Origin: Cloacimonetes bacterium UBA6081
Lineage (GTDB): Bacteria; Cloacimonadota; Cloacimonadia; Cloacimonadales; Cloacimonadaceae
Assembly: GCA_002428685.1 (NCBI GenBank)
Contig: DIXL01000082.1
Location: forward strand, 1 to 13,445
Direction of reading: 5' to 3'
Length of the DNA: 13,445 nucleotides
Of this stretch, positions 13,441 to 13,445 are shown one piece after another; position 1 is the first letter of the stretch, and each line of letters opens with the position of its first letter. The position numbers and the translations under genes are program-made. The notes beneath the pieces were generated by a model that was not told the origin of the DNA, did no database searches, and saw only the letters and a program-made list of their open reading frames with translations.

Positions 13441-13445
13441 CAAAA

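Overview
The window looks like a chromosomal stretch from an uncultured or anaerobic FCB-group bacterium, most likely Candidatus Cloacimonadota (Cloacimonas-like). This rests on recognised protein features: a secreted peptidase ending in an NPFNP-type Por/T9SS-like sorting domain, a second orphan copy of such a domain, type I signal peptides, and an outer-membrane barrel-like protein ending in phenylalanine. The taxonomic call is inference. All recognised genes lie on the + strand. I saw no tRNA, rRNA, CRISPR array or insertion sequence.

Positions 1-3120 hold the last codons of an unidentified gene, then three tightly packed genes: nadE (ammonia-dependent NAD synthetase), a protein with a cysteine-rich N-terminus and C-terminal TPRs, and ribD (riboflavin deaminase/reductase). 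nadE and the TPR gene overlap by 7 nt; the TPR gene and ribD overlap by 1 nt (TGATG). This looks like a translationally coupled operon for NAD and flavin cofactor supply. After an 85-nt gap come a cupin and an M42 metallo-aminopeptidase (3206-4675).

Positions 4672-4872 are a double tandem-repeat block. It has nine 14/15-nt units, the first of which contains the M42 stop codon, followed by ten heptamers of CCYCTGT type. Next are a 58-residue zinc-ribbon protein (4964-5140), ksgA (5211-5993) and a probable outer-membrane beta-barrel gene. The barrel gene probably starts at a TTG inside ksgA (5944), giving a 50-nt overlap and a proper signal peptide.

Positions 7741-13445 are an accessory, secretion-oriented region. 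A 63-bp imperfect palindrome and a near-consensus sigma-54 promoter precede a large secreted M14 carboxypeptidase (8017-10911). That protein has two transthyretin-like domains, a MAM-like domain, a dockerin-like module and a C-terminal sorting domain, with a 12-G tract in its middle that could cause frameshifting. Then follow a decayed DUF1016/YhcG-family nuclease remnant (10974-11359), a secreted alpha/beta hydrolase (11375-12766), a rho-independent terminator, an orphan sorting-domain remnant (12893-13147), and a short gene (13162-13440) resembling the start of a C25/gingipain-like precursor. The debris between intact genes suggests a stretch that has taken in and lost genes.
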